Positions 41,485-53,484 are shown, numbered from the stretch's first letter. The stretch: DNA of 64,000 nt from Litsea cubeba (GCA_012931725.1 WHSA01000385.1:48599-112598), one strand, 5' to 3'. Notes: a model not told the origin generated them from the letters alone. Made by a program: numbers and translations.

Positions 41485-41513
41485 GGTATTCTGGAAGATT
41501 GGGCTAATACTTT

Positions 41514-41530
41514 CCCACAGACGGCGCCAA
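41514..41530 (-). other. Primer-binding site of the minus-strand Tat element
   Basis: Minus strand TTGGCGCCGTCTGTGGG, adjacent to the LTR 3' end at 41532. Confidence 0.85.
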
Positions 41531-41531
41531 T

Positions 41532-42381
41532 TGTAAGTGGAGAAATTATAACTCACAAGATTATAGGGTGTCTGATAGGACTTATCCAAACGTATGATGA
41601 AAGTCAGCTGCCTCAAAGCCTGAAAGGGGAGGAACAAACGGTCAGAGGACCCTGGCCTGAGTGGCGCAAGGCTCTCCGATGCCTAAGTTAATGTATGAAC
41701 TGAATAGAGGTCGAAGAAAAAGAGAGACAGAGTAACGGCTCAAGAGGGAATGTCTATGCGTACCTTTGTTATGGAATGTCATCCTATTTATAGAGGATTT
41801 TATCTGATATCTTGGACTGGGCCCCTAGATTTGATAGGAATGATCTCATTAGCCCACAAAGTAATAAATGCGGGTCCATCACAGCCCACAAATCATTTAT
41901 TTCCAGTCCGATCAGCCACGTTAATTAAATACATGTCATGTTAGGCCAGATCGTGTTGTAAGCCTTTAGCGGTAGGGGTCCCATCGGATCCATCATCGGG
42001 CTCTGCCCTGATTTGGCTACAGCTGATGGATGTCACATTATCAGCGATCTGGCGAAGATTGTGGACGGCTGGGGTGGCCCATCTGTCCCAATGGCACGTG
42101 CCCATACTCTGCCACGTGTCTGATGACGTGGCGGGTGTAGGGGTGAGACCATGGCTTTCCTTCATCTCGGCTGCCGACCCGGCTTCCTTAGTCGGGGTTA
42201 GGCACATAGCCGAGGTCAGCCCTTGTAACCGAGCTCGGCATGGACAGCCGAAGTCAGGCTGGTTTCGGCCGAGGCTCTATCTCTGCTGCCGAGGTGTGTC
42301 TGGACAGCACGTGGGTGCGCTAATTGACGTCTTATCACCGATATCATCAAAATTTCGGTGTCTTGAAAATCTCCCCACACA
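41532..42381 (-). repeat. 5' LTR of the minus-strand Tat element
   Basis: 850 bp. The plus strand runs TGTAAGTGG ... CCCCACACA, i.e. TGTGTGGGG ... CCACTTACA on the minus strand. TATAAATA (minus strand) lies at 41784-41791. It aligns with 30110-30924 with many small differences, so the insertion is much older than the gag-only element. Confidence 0.92.
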
Positions 42382-43203
42382 AAACTTAATGGGTAATTTA
42401 CCATTGAATTTTTGGGCTTTAAATCCCTTTAATGTTCACCCATCCAAAATCTAGAGTGGACCGTCCCCGAGATACCCCAGCCGTTGGTCCCAATCTGACC
42501 CTCTCCCTTGATTGGAATTGATGACCAGCACCTAGCTGGCAGACCCAGCGGTAAGTCCCCCCAATGCACGCGCCCCCCTAATACCTTGTGAAAAAGATGG
42601 CAGCAGCAGCTTGCTTGGTTTTCAGGCTACTGCAGCAGCGGCCACTGTGTGTGGTCCTGGTGGCCAGCACACCCATCTTCACCAGCCTCCCTGCTGCCCC
42701 CTCCCTTGCCACTTGGAAACTGGACCAGCCAGGCGGCATGCCCAGCTGCAAGGCAACGGCCAGGTAGCATGCCCAGCTACCCTGTAGCAAGCTGGTGCTG
42801 CCTCACGGCCAGGCAGCATGCCCAGCGGCCAGGTAGCAGCCAGCTACCAAACGGCCAAAGCTGCTGCGCTTGCAGCGGCCGGTCATGTGCAAGTGGCCGC
42901 CGAACCCTATCGTGGGCCCACGAGATCATTCTCTAGGGCCGTTTTTAGGGCCTTTTCTTGGGCTTTTTCTACTCGATTTCCTCCCAATAAATTCCAAGGA
43001 TTTTGAAAATCCAAATTAGAATCTAGAAATTATGTGTAGGTGGTATCCGAATTATGTAATTCTCACCTAACTTTGTTTTCAATTTATACTTAAACCTAAA
43101 CAATTGTGGATGCATGTAGAGTACGGTGACTCGTATTTCTATCCAAACTTAGGGATTGGATATTCCCATCTTCCTGATGAATCAAGTGTACGAAAATACA
43201 CAT

Positions 43204-43422
43204 TGTAGGAGGGTATCTGAGCTGAGCGGGGCAACCCCAGGAGCACCCAGCTGGACCCTCTACAGGGGATAGGCGGAGCCCATGGCCCCGCGTCTATTGT
43301 ATACACTCGGGCTGTAACCTCGTTTGTCCCAGGGTGGATTCGGAAATCATGCACCCTGGTTTCGAACCCGAGACCTCCTGTATAAAGGATAATCTGGGTG
43401 AGTTCTGGTACCACTTGGGCTA
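43204..43422 (-). mobile_element. tRNA-derived SINE (copy 1, reverse)
   Basis: On the minus strand it begins TAGCCCAAGTGGTACC (A-box-like), has a B box GGTTCGAAACC, and ends GGATACC-like plus CTCCTAC, the same 3' end as copies 2 and 3. Nearly identical in the reverse sense to copy 3. No protein is encoded. Confidence 0.75.
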
Positions 43423-43423
43423 C

Positions 43424-43690
43424 TAGCTCAAGTGGTACCAGGATGCTTCCCAAAACACCTTTAATTATCACATGGTGAGAGGTCACGGGTTCGAGTCCTG
43501 GGGAGGCCACTCTATGGAGCCAAACGCATGATTAAGGGCACTCAGTGGTAAGCCCCCCAAAGTGTATACAAATGCGCCCGGATGGTGGTCCCACTTCCTG
43601 TAGAGGGTCCAGCTAAGGGCGGGCACCGCACGCGAGGCAACCCCTCCACGCCGGTGAGCCCCGCACGGTTCGGATACCCTCCTACAAAAA
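43424..43690 (+). mobile_element. tRNA-derived SINE (copy 2, forward)
   Basis: TAGCTCAAGTGGTACCAG (A box) starts one base after copy 1. The B box GGTTCGAGTCC is near 43489. It ends GGATACCCTCCTAC plus AAAAA at 43686-43690. The middle differs from copies 1 and 3, so it is a distinct subfamily member. Confidence 0.78.
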
Positions 43691-43942
43691 TAGCTCAAGT
43701 GGTACCAGAACTCACCCAGATTATCCTTTATACAGGAGGTCTCGGGTTCGAAACCTGGGGAGGCCCCTGGGGTGCATGATTTCCGAATCCACCCTGGGAC
43801 AAACGCACAAGGGTTACAGCCAAGAGGTTACAGCCCGAGCCTATACAATAGGCGCGGGGCCCTGGGCTCCGCCTATCCCCTGTAGAGGGTCCAGCTGGGT
43901 GCTCCTGTGGTTGCCCCGCTCAGCTCGGATACCCTCCTACAC
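43691..43942 (+). mobile_element. tRNA-derived SINE (copy 3, forward)
   Basis: Directly abuts the A tail of copy 2: TAGCTCAAGTGGTACCAG, B box GGTTCGAAACC near 43746, ending GGATACCCTCCTACAC. It forms a long inverted repeat with copy 1. Confidence 0.78.
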
Positions 43943-45443
43943 ACATAATATCCATTTATTTGAGTGTATAATTTTGGAAATCATCGTACTTGCATGTCTA
44001 AGATTATCTTAATCAAACCTTTCATACTTTTGTTATGTTTTTATGCACCCTATCAACCCGACCCTAGCTTTATGTTCTACATGACATCCTTGGGTCTTAG
44101 CGCTTGATCTTCACCCTGCTTGGCCATTGGATCTACCCGGATTCTTAGAGTTCTCAGTTAGCGTACGAGCATTCAGTTGCCTTGCCCTTCTGAGTTACCC
44201 GGATCGCCTTGACTTTCTACAGCCCGTTCTGGGTTCCTATTTCTACCCAAAATGCTGTCCATTTTTCTATAAGATTTCCCGCACGTAGAAAAATATTGTT
44301 TTAAAACCCACTTTAACTCGGTTTACTATTTTAAGCCTGACTTAACTCGATTTACTATTTTAAAAGCCGAATCAACATCGTTTTCCATTTTTAAGAATTC
44401 TAATTGTCCGTGAACCCCAATACTTGCACATACATCTCTTGGTTAACCGAAATTACTCTTTAATTCCTGATTAAGCACTAAACTCTGCATTATGCATTGA
44501 TTCTCGAGTCGGCACCACCAACCTGTTATTCTAGTGTGTGTATTGCTCACTGCAGTTTGTAGTCCTGTATGTGACAGGTGCAACTTAAGTACCCATCCTA
44601 TCCGGGGTAGATCAGGTACTCCCATGACCGGGACTCAAGGATGAGTTCTGAGGTACCCCTGCCAGTTCATTAGGGGCTAGCAGTTGCTTCCCCATTCCGA
44701 AGAATTAGGCGAAGTGGATGCCATTTTGTCAGTTGTCTGAATTATTTACTGTAAATGATTATGTTAATCATATTCTCATGCATCAACCTGCCTAGCTCCG
44801 CCCTCACTGATATACTGAATAATCACCTATATTTATACTCTGTTTTGTATCTGCAAACTATGTTTTTTTTATTTTGGAAACTTGCGAGACTCCTATCTGA
44901 TCTACGCTTGATGCCGAAGGTAACGAGCTCTTGTATGCACCCGAACCAGACTTTGTGGCGATCCAACAGGATCCGCCAGTTATACGAGAGTGGGGAGCTG
45001 ACAACATAGACTAGCGTCCGAAGCTGCGGAGCCCGTATCATCATCTTTTGGATTTTGTTTTATCTTGAAGAATTTCATCTTTTGTACTTGTAATTATTGG
45101 CCGGTGTTTTTGTACGGCCTTATTCTGGGATGTAATTAAATCTAATCTTTTGTAAAACTGAATGCTAACTTATGGATTGAATTCCTTTCTGTTATTCAGT
45201 CTAATGATGCCATTATACTCTTAATTGTATGATTGTTTCCTGAAATGGTCCATGCAAGCCTCCACCATGATGATCCTTGTCGTTTGAGGACCCTGCAGAA
45301 TCTCACATAGCAAAATCTTTTGAGTAAAATAATTGGCACGCGGATCGAGTGCTCACCTGTCCTTGACACCTGTGCATCGTCGCAGCTCCATTAGCCCTTA
45401 AATACATCCTAATCCTAATTAGGGATTTAGGGCCGTCACAGAC

Positions 45444-45455
45444 TGGTATCAGAGC
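45444..45455 (+). other. Primer-binding site of the gypsy element (initiator tRNA-Met type)
   Basis: TGGTATCAGAGC, 3 nt after the LTR end at 45440. Confidence 0.9.
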
Positions 45456-47879
45456 GGGACAAGTTTCTCGGGTTAAAAGAAACTGTTAGAATATTTATAC
45501 ATTAAGTTGTTGTCAGAAGAACATGTAAGGCCAAAATAGTCAAACATGCCAAAATCATTGTTGACAGAAAATCTGTCAAGTTGAGATAGGGAGCCACCTC
45601 GCTATAGCGAGGGTGCAGCTCGCTATAACGAGCTATGCGGCTGAAGCCCAGTTCCGTCCGGACTCTATGCAAGAGTTTTTTTTTTTTTTTGCTTGTGATT
45701 TGATATGCATGGCATAATACTAATAACTACCCTTTTTATTTGAATTTACTAGTTGTTTATTTTGTCTTAAATGTTCTAATTATAGCATTTTTCTTATTAT
45801 GCAGGAATTAGAAGGCGCTGAGCATATTTAAGCTTAATTCGGAGAGGTTTAAAGCTAAAGTCCCATTTGAGAAAAGATATACACAAAGAGTATATAGGCT
45901 TGTTGGAGGAGAGCTGGAATTTCAAGTTAGAGGTCATGAGTTCAAGACTTGGCACAATTTGTTTTTATTTTTATTTTTTTTGGAGATCGAATTTGGTGCC
46001 CCCCACCATATCTAATGCTTGCTAATGGTTGCTAAAAATTAGCAATCAACTTTAAAAGAAGGGAAGAAATCTCATGGACATCAATAAGAATGCTATTCTT
46101 TAGCAAGTGATCAAATCATGAAGGAAAGAAGATTTTTGGAATTGTAGCCATCCTGCGCAAGCTTTACTATTTTGATCATAACTTGTGACTCAAGACTCCG
46201 ATTAAGGCAAGATTAGATGCGTTGGAAAGAGGACTCAAAGGAGAAGAATATCATGTCTCACGAGGATCTCCCAATTCTGACGTTTTGGGGGTCAAAACAG
46301 GCTGTCAATTGGAGGGATATGGGGGATGACGAATTTGAAAGATTTATCTTTCTTTTTCTTCTTGTATTTTTTTCTTTTCAAGGGGAGGTTCTCTCTTGCT
46401 CCAGGACTAATTTAATTTTTCTTTAATCTTTGTTAGAAAGTGAAGGTGGAGATTGAGTGGTGTAATAAACAACTTTGAAGGCTTTCAATAATGGAGATTT
46501 GCTTCTTTATTGTTGTTTGTTCTACAATGCTTGGCTAATCCGTGGATTAGGGTGGAGGAGGAAACCAAAACCGGTGAGATCGTTCCTTATTCTTCTATGT
46601 CTTTCCCTCATTATGCTTAATGATTTAATAGATTCTCCTTCATGAATGTTATTCAACTTCTGATTTTATAAAGATTATTTGGAATGTCTTTTACTTTTTA
46701 TGCTTGATCTTGACATATTATGTTTAGGTTAAATTCATTTAATGGTTTGTTCTTGATCTTGATAAATAGTGATTAGAGTTTCAACATATTGAAGTGAAGG
46801 GAGTCTTAAGTACTAATTAGAGAATTGAATTTGTAAGAAAAAAAAAAGGTTTTTAAAGCTAAATCTTCCGATCCAAGGCAGTTGCTTGCACATTGGATTG
46901 AGTTTTGTTGGGAAAAGACTATGAAGTAATTTTGGAATGATTAAATCTATTTTGGTGAAATCCAATACCCTGATCTATCTTTCTCTGATTAGTTTGTGTT
47001 TAGATTTCCTTTGATATCATTTTAGTTATTAATTTCTTGACTAATTGTGGTTTTAAAATCTCTAGTGTGAAAACTGATCGAGGATTTTTGGATCTTGTTT
47101 CTACAAATCTCTGTGGATCGACCCGTATTTGCCATTATCAACTTAATAGAAAGTTGTGTGATTGCGGTTAATAATTTGAACACATCATGATTCTAAGTGG
47201 ATTATTCTTAGAAGTCTCTTGGACGAACTTAGGCCTATTTATTGGGTGTTTCTCTCAACTCAAAGGGTACACACAAGAAGTTAATTCTCTCTCTTGATCT
47301 GATATTAGAATACCCTAAGAGAGATTCTCTTGTTTCTCTAGAGCCATTGAGAGATTGTTCTGAAGGGCTGCTCTAGAAGGTTTTGTTGCTTCTACTCTCT
47401 TGTAAAAGATTGATCATCTTGGTGGACAAGGTGCGAGGAGATCAAGTAAGGAGAACGGTGCACGGTGGAAGTCGTGTTAGTGGATTCTGTGCAAGAACAA
47501 CTACGGTCCTTAGGTCGAGGTATAGACTGAGGTAAAGGAGCCTGTAAGTATATCTTGCAAACTGTTCGTGAACTCTTGATTTCTGATTCGTTGTTTTTCT
47601 CCCGGAAAGGGTTTCCATGTAAAATTTGTGTCTGCCTTCTTGTGGTGATTGCTTTGTAGATTTATTTGCTAATTCTGTCTGATTGATTTATTTCTACTGC
47701 ATTGATTAATTAAATTAGAACTAGTAATTCATTCTAGTGGGTCCTAAAAAACCTTCAAAAACTAACATTAAGATGCCTCTGAGATTCGTTAGACTTCCAT
47801 TCGCGATTAGTTTACGTTGGACAACAAATAGTTGTCTATTTCTCTTTCGTGGTTGACGTTATATTTCTCTATGTTATAT
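45456..47879 (+). other. Gypsy leader with unclassified inserted repeat sequence
   Basis: Long non-coding leader. Palindromes CCTCGCTATAGCGAGG (about 45597-45612) and AGCTCGCTATAACGAGCT (about 45616-45633) lie close together, followed by a T15 run. The unit 45800-47200 (with GTTCAAGAC near 45940) and the unit 47200-47760 look like other old repeats but have no readable ends. No gene seen. Confidence 0.45.
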
Positions 47880-49160
47880 ATTCGTTACCATATCGCGTCT
47901 CATATCTGCTTGGGATGAGGTCGCAACAACAACGCTAATCATGCTTCCGGTAACGATAGTGACCCGAGTCATAACCGTTTTACCGCTACGCTTCAAGCGT
48001 TTACCGACTCGCAGAAGGCTCAGGCCGAGCAACAAGCTGAGGCTAATAAAGAGAATGCCTAGTTTAGAACACAGTTTATGGAATTTATTCGGAGGCAGCA
48101 ACAACCTCAACAACCAACAGCACAGATAGTCATTGGTGCTCAACGTGAGCAGGACCCTAACTCTTTAGTCGAGAAGTTCAAGCGAGGTGCTAAGGAGTTC
48201 CACCAGAATGAGGACCCGTTGGATGCGGCTGAATGGTTAGTGCAGACTGAGAATATCTTTGAAGTTTTTCTTTGCACCGGGTATCAGAAAGTTTCTCTTG
48301 TTGCTTATATGTTCCAAGGTGTTGCAGACACCTGACGGAAGATTGTTAAAGAACCGTACCGCACAATTGAGCATGCGACAACCTGGGAGAAGTTTACTTT
48401 GCATCTCAACCAAAAAACTGTACCTGAACACATAAAAGAACAAAAACTCTCGGTGCTCGATCAGTTGAAATAGGGGGATCTATCAGTCAAGGATTATGTC
48501 TTCCAGCTCAACAGACTATCCCGATTTGTTGAGGAGATGGTGGATACAGATGACAAGAGAAAGAAAAGATTCATCAGAGGCCTCAGGGCCATTTTGCATA
48601 GGGAGGTGACATCACAGCACCTCATAACTTTTGGCGATGCAGTAGAACAAGCCTATTGGAATGAATAAGAGGATAAAAAGGTGGTCGCTGGAATTGAGGA
48701 AAAACGACAGAAGAACAATTCTCAGATTGACAGGATACAACCAAGGACGGCCACCAGAGGAACATAAACAACAAAATGAACCGTCAGGACCACCAGCCCA
48801 GACAAAATCAACAACAACAGCGGAGGAAATATTGTGTCCACCGCAGGAAAGCGCATAACTCTAATGAATGCCGCATGATGAGTGGCGCATGCTATCGGTG
48901 TGTGGGCACGAACCATATGATCAAGGACTGCATAGCTCAAGGAAATCGTTAGCAGCAACAACAAGAACCAAGACTTGTAGGACCCCCGATCAACATCGTA
49001 CCTGTCAATCAGGCTCCTCCCGTTCCGCAGCAACAGTTTCGCAAGCCACAACCTTAGCAATAATAATAGAGGAACCATCAACAGTTTCAACAATGTGCAC
49101 TTCAACACCAACAACAAAGACAACAGGAGCAGAACAGGCCACAACAAGCTGGCAGAGTGT
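47880..49160 (+). pseudogene. Gypsy (Del/Tekay-type) gag, degenerate
   Basis: From about 48078: EFIRRQQQPQQPTAQ, then SLVEKFKRGAKEFHQNEDPL with DAAEWLVQTENIF, the capsid start typical of chromoviral Del/Tekay gag. It continues TWEKFTLHLNQKTVPEHIKE, LSVKDYVFQLNRLSRF and KRFIRGLRAILHREVTSQHL. A CCHC knuckle CYRCVGTNHMIKDC lies near 48890-48935. The tail is Gln-rich (QQQQEPRLVGPP). Multiple stops and frame changes show it is dead. Confidence 0.85.
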
Positions 49161-49399
49161 ATGCCCTCAACCAAGCGGAAGCTGATGCCGTGGGTAATGT
49201 GATTGAAGGTATGTTTCTAATCAATGATCATGCAGCTAAAGTATTGTTTGATCTTGATTCTACACATTCTTATTTGTTCCCTGCATTTGCTAAGAAGTTA
49301 GGCGTGCATCCATCTACACTCCCTTTTATGCTGAATGTTACGACTCCAGTAGGGAAACAAGTGGTTTTAATTTCTTTTACCCTAAGTGCAACATCAAGA
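49160..49399 (+). pseudogene. Gypsy protease, N-terminal part
   Basis: GRVYALNQAEADAVGNVIEG, then AKVLFDLDSTHSYLFPAFAK. The aspartic-protease triad, normally FDSGSTHSF in this lineage, is altered to FDLDSTHSY, so activity is unlikely. The sequence is cut at 49399 (target copy CAAGA) by the reverse solo LTR and resumes at 51031. Confidence 0.85.
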
Positions 49400-49419
49400 T
49401 GAAAGTCCAGCACCGAACC

Positions 49420-49457
<38 letters not shown>

Positions 49458-51025
49458 GAATAGGGTGAGCTAAAAAACGCTAGACCAATTTAAACTTCTT
49501 GATGTCACTTATGCTTTGGTGAAGATTAATCATCTTGAGTATATGAGAAGTCTCTAAGTTACGCATTCACAAGTAAAGAAGCAACAACCATATACTCATC
49601 CAACATAAGCATTAACCATAAGAGCATCAACCATATAAAGAAAGCAGAAAATCAAACACTATAACACAAGTATTTATAGTGGTTCGGCCAAACATGCCTA
49701 CATCCACTCCTGGTTTCCTTACCGGATTTTCCACTATCAACTTAAGGTTTTAGACTAACCTCCAACCTTACAGCCACATATGCTTTTACACTAGGCCATT
49801 AACCTTTACAACCTCATATGTTTTTCAATAGGCTTAGCATGCGTTAACCTTTATAACAACATATTTTATCTCAAAAGTTTATGCCTAAGTAAGCACAAAG
49901 TGAGATACACTTAAGTACATATTGATGCCTCTTAACATAGGCTGATAATAAAATGAAAAACAATCTAAGACATATGCATAATGAATGTAAAGATCTATAA
50001 AAGATGCATATGCCTAAAAACCCTCTTATCTCTTTTTGAAATTGAATGCTCATAAATGATACAAAGATAAAAACCATAAATGAGAGAGAGAGTACTTAAA
50101 TGCTTCACACATGTTGTTGAAATGATGAACAAACTTGTTTTGGAAAGTGTAACTTAAAATAAGCAAGATTGTTTAAAATATTAATTGACTAACATGTGAA
50201 GAACTATTCAAATGATGAAGTTAAAATGATAATCATGTTTTAAAACAAAGCATATTTAAACAATCAACATTTGAACACTTTGAACAATAAATCATGCCAT
50301 TTAATGAAAGCAGAGATTTAAAGACAAGCATGAATAAATATTAGTTAAGAGGAGCAAACCCATTGAAGAATCAAAGGTTTGAAATGATTGATTTTCCCTC
50401 CTAGCTTCCCTCTAGCCTAGCATGGATGCCCCATCTTCCTTGGCCCTCAATAATGTCAAAAGTGTTGGCCCAAATCCCAAGGAAGGGTTCATTTTTATAA
50501 CAAAAACTTCTCCAACAGCTCTATTGTCGGTTACCTGACATTTGGGGTTCGGTTAACCGAACTAGACGGTCAAAATCCAACGATTGTAAAATTTGAAATT
50601 TGCTGACCAAAATACTCGTCGGTTAACTGAACTTAAAGTCAATTGACCGACATCTGACCGACAGTTGACCGAACTTCCTAGATTTGACATTTTTCACATT
50701 TTGGAATTGGAACCGAGAGCTGGCCGAACTAGGTTCGGCTGACCGAACTTTCCCTGATATAAAAAACTTGTAAACGTGATTTTAAAAGGAAAACTTGGTC
50801 TTGTAGAACTAGGCTTGACTAGAGGCTAACATGTTTGAAGAAATGAGTTTTTAAAATGCAATTTGAAACACGTTTGTGCATGCCTTTACAAATTCTTTTG
50901 ATGCTAAGATTAAAAACTAATAATGCATGAATAATCCAATATTTAAGAAGTATGAGTCCATGAGAGATCAAGCTAATTAAAATGAATGCAACCAATCAAA
51001 TTGCAAACAAATGAAAACTCTAACA
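49400..51025 (-). mobile_element. Solo LTR related to the gag-only element, reverse orientation
   Basis: 1626 bp. The plus strand runs TGAAAGTCC ... CTCTAACA, i.e. TGTTAGAG ... GGACTTTCA on the minus strand, flanked by perfect target duplications CAAGA (49395-49399 and 51026-51030). It shares with the LTRs at 20573 and 26495 both termini, GAATAGGGTGAGCT near the C tract, the CCGAACCAC / TGCCTACATCCACT region and the GGTTATTGCTTAGCC-type repeats, but is clearly diverged. Contains a 34-base G run (49422-49455). It sits inside the gypsy protease. Confidence 0.92.
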
Positions 51026-51030
51026 CAAGA

Positions 51031-51720
51031 TAGGTGAGTTTACTATTCCAGCGAATCTAATTGTCCTCGATATTCATGATTTTTATGTTATACTTGGAAT
51101 GGATTGCTTAGCGGGTTTTCACGCAAGTATGGATTGTTTAACAAGACGATCACGTTTAAGCTCGATGAAGGTAACATGCTTTTCGAGGGGACCAAGAGAA
51201 GTGTTTCCAACCATCTAATCTCAGCCATGAGAGTTCGGTGTCTGGTGAAGGCGGGATGTGAAGAATATATAGCGTTTATCACGGAGGATAAGCGATTCCA
51301 AGGGGTGGAGGAGATCCCTATTATTTGCGAGTTTCCTGATGTTTTTCCAGAAGAAATCCTTGGTTTACCACCAGTTCGAGAGATCGATTTCACGATGGAG
51401 TTGCAGCCAGTGATAGCGCCGATTTCCAAAGCGTCGTATCGGATGGCTCCAGCAGAGTTAAGAGAGTTACAAGTGCAGCTGCTAGGACTTCTGGACAAAG
51501 GTTTTATAAGATCGAGTGTCTCACCCTGGAGAGCACCGGTACTTTTTGTTAAGAAGAAATATGAATCCTTAAGAATGTGCATAGATCACCGACAGTTGAA
51601 CCAAGTTATGATCAAGAACAAGTATCCTCTGCCGAGAATCGACAAGTTGTTTGACCAGCTTCAAAGCGCAGCTTATTTTTCAAAGATAGATCTACGGTTA
51701 GGTTACCATCAGCTAAGGGT
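51031..51720 (+). pseudogene. Gypsy protease end and N-terminal reverse transcriptase
   Basis: Resumes FTIPANLIVLDIHDFYVILG with MDCLAGFHASMD (protease end). Then comes the PR-RT linker with EFPDVFPEEILGLPPVREID, and RT motifs APISKASYRMAPAELREL, GFIRSSVSPWRAPVLFVKKK, RMCIDHRQLNQVMIKNKYPL and YFSKIDLRLGYHQLRV (first catalytic D). The frame shifts once near 51100. The rest of RT, RNase H and integrase are missing: after HQLRV the sequence passes into unrelated LTR-like DNA. Confidence 0.88.
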
Positions 51721-53440
51721 CAGAGAGCTAAGAGGCATTTTGTTTCTTGTGTTAGTGTGGGTTAGTAACTTAGTAATGATTTCGAAAAAAATTCATTTTC
51801 ACTCATTTTGATAGTTCAAATTAGCCCCTACAACTTTCATGTTCATTCCATCCATGTTCGGAGCCTAAAAACCCAGTTTTACAGTCAAAAGGGCAAAACG
51901 GACTTTTCACATCAAAATCTGTACATGATTTTCAATGTTTTCGAACCATGCGAAAAATATACTTTTTGAAAACTAGATTTTTCGGTGATCAATTTCTCCT
52001 TTTTCATCGACCGTATCCGGGCCCACAAATAGGATATCCGAGCCCCTTAAGTTCAGAACTGTCGGGCCCACAACTTATGAACGTTATATACCCATAACCA
52101 GCCCATTTCTTCTTTATTATGTTTCAGCAATAGAACTGCGAGAGAGCTTCCAGTTTTCTTTTTCTTCCTTCCTTTCTCTTGCATGTCTCACAAACTTGGC
52201 CCAAAGTGAAAATCGGATTTCACCCCTCTTCTCCATCACTTAGGCTCCCCATGGACACCATTTTTCAGAGAATCCAGCTAGGATTTCCCCTCTTTTGAGC
52301 TATTTCTTCTTGGATGGAACTTTTCCAGGTAAGAGCTTGAATTCCCCTCTTAGATTTGGGTTTTCTTGACCCTTAGGAATCTTCCAATCATGCATGCAAG
52401 TCTCTTTTGGAAGAAATTTTTTTTTTTTTTTCAAATTTTTGGGGATTTTAAGGTTTTATTTTGGGGCTTTTGTAGATTCAGATTCTTGCTATAGAGAGGA
52501 GTTGCTAGACTGATATTTGGAGCCCATTGGTACTAAGGCCAGTGAATGCTCTAATAATCATATGCATGCACTTAAATTTCTGTTTCCTTTTCAAATTCTG
52601 AATTGATTTTTCCAAGAAGAATGCAGGTGATAATTGACAAAGATTATTTGATTTATCAATAGTGTATCTTAGTTCGTTATTCATGCCAAATTTTTCTGTA
52701 TAAGTTCTTTTTCATGTATACTGTTGTTTAGCACATGGTTCCTTGTGAAAGAAGTTCTGATTTTTCCAATTTCAATGGTTTAATATCTATTTTCTGTATT
52801 TAGATTCGTTTATGGAAGTGTTGGATGCTGGACATGGGGGTCCATTTTTGTTTTGATGAAGATTGCGTGGTTGAATGGAGAAATTGGGAGCATTGTAGGC
52901 TCATTTCTTGCAGGGAAAAATTGTGTTTGGATGAGAGGTTTTTGTTTGGGAAGGAACCAGCTGTTGTAGAGTGTAGAATGTGAATTTTCGTGGTAAAGTT
53001 GGTCACTTGTCGGTTCACCGAAGTGTAGTTCGGTTCAAGTTACAGAATGCAGAAAATTTCAGGAAAACGGGTAACGATTAACGGACCTTATGTTCGGTTA
53101 ACTGAGACCTGACCGACAGGTCACCGAATTGTTTCTGGTCAGATTAACCAGCGACCAAAAATTGTGACAGATTGACCCTCAGTTAGTTGTCGGTTAACTG
53201 AGTGGTGAACCTCAGTTAACTGACAGCCAACCGAAAGCTGATCAAGTTCCCTGATTTCTTAAGGAACGGATGGTAGTTGCACGGACATTGTCCGTGGACA
53301 CGCTAGAACCCCACCAAGTTGGTCTTGTACACTTAGACGGCTCAAATGTCGTAAAACTTTGGAGCACCAATTATTATGGGAACTTGACATTTGGGCTTTA
53401 AGTATATATTGAGCCAACGGGTACGGTCCCATTGTGCCAA
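51721..53440 (+). repeat. LTR-like sequence of another gypsy element (left part)
   Basis: Non-coding, with text typical of Del/Tekay LTRs (AGCCCCTACAACTTTCATG near 51825). A cluster of CGGTTAACYG-like words occupies 53010-53240. Interrupted at 53440 (target copy CAA) by the CACTA element and continued at 62864. Neither LTR edge is certain. Confidence 0.5.
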
Positions 53441-53484
53441 CACTACTAGAAAATAGAGCTTTGGCACAGCAAAAAGCGGGCGGC

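Larger units (their letters stand above)
30110..42381 (-). mobile_element. Tat-lineage Ty3/gypsy element, minus strand, nearly complete (about 12.3 kb)
   Basis: Read on the minus strand: 5' LTR (42381-41532), Tat-type PBS (41530-41514), gag, protease, RT, RNase H, second (archaeal-type) RNase H, integrase, 117-bp tandem repeats, an antisense spliced ORF on the plus strand, polypurine tract and 3' LTR (30924-30110). Dual RNase H, a 3' tandem-repeat zone and an antisense ORF are established traits of Tat elements such as Grande, Retand and RIRE2. Many frameshifts and stops make it non-autonomous. The left LTR edge is blurred, so no target duplication can be paired (right flank AAACT). Confidence 0.9.
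42382..45440 (+). repeat. Gypsy 5' LTR, right part (contains SINEs)
   Basis: Continues the LTR begun at 19593 after the Tat insertions and ends GCCGTCACA at 45440, followed by the PBS. A GC-rich stretch at 42720-42850 repeats GCCAGGTAGCATGCCCAGC-like words. The SINE cluster lies at 43204-43942. No gene. Continuity with 19593-20323 is inferred from context, since the two halves do not overlap. Confidence 0.6.
19593..51720 (+). mobile_element. Ty3/gypsy element of Del/Tekay type, 5' LTR and internal region, heavily nested
   Basis: The outer host element of the central region. Its 5' LTR begins TGTAACGCCCTAGGCC at 19593 and ends GCCGTCACA at 45440. It is interrupted by the Tat elements at 20324-42381, leaving about 3.8 kb of LTR including SINEs. 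The PBS is at 45444-45455. Gag, protease and the N-terminal half of RT follow to 51720, where pol stops abruptly at other repeat sequence. The reverse solo LTR at 49400-51025 interrupts it further. No 3' LTR or target duplication can be paired in this window. The Del/Tekay label rests on LTR length and gag/RT motifs. Confidence 0.7.

Noticed and set aside
20324..42381. Plus- and minus-strand Tat sequences as a single composite insertion into the gypsy LTR
   Set aside because: The outer flanks (ACAAT on the left, AAACT on the right) do not form a target duplication, and the two LTR types differ substantially.
43691..43760. Possible functional tRNA gene suggested by A and B boxes
   Set aside because: No cloverleaf can be drawn. 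Sequence continues into a SINE body repeated three times, so the boxes are the SINE promoter.
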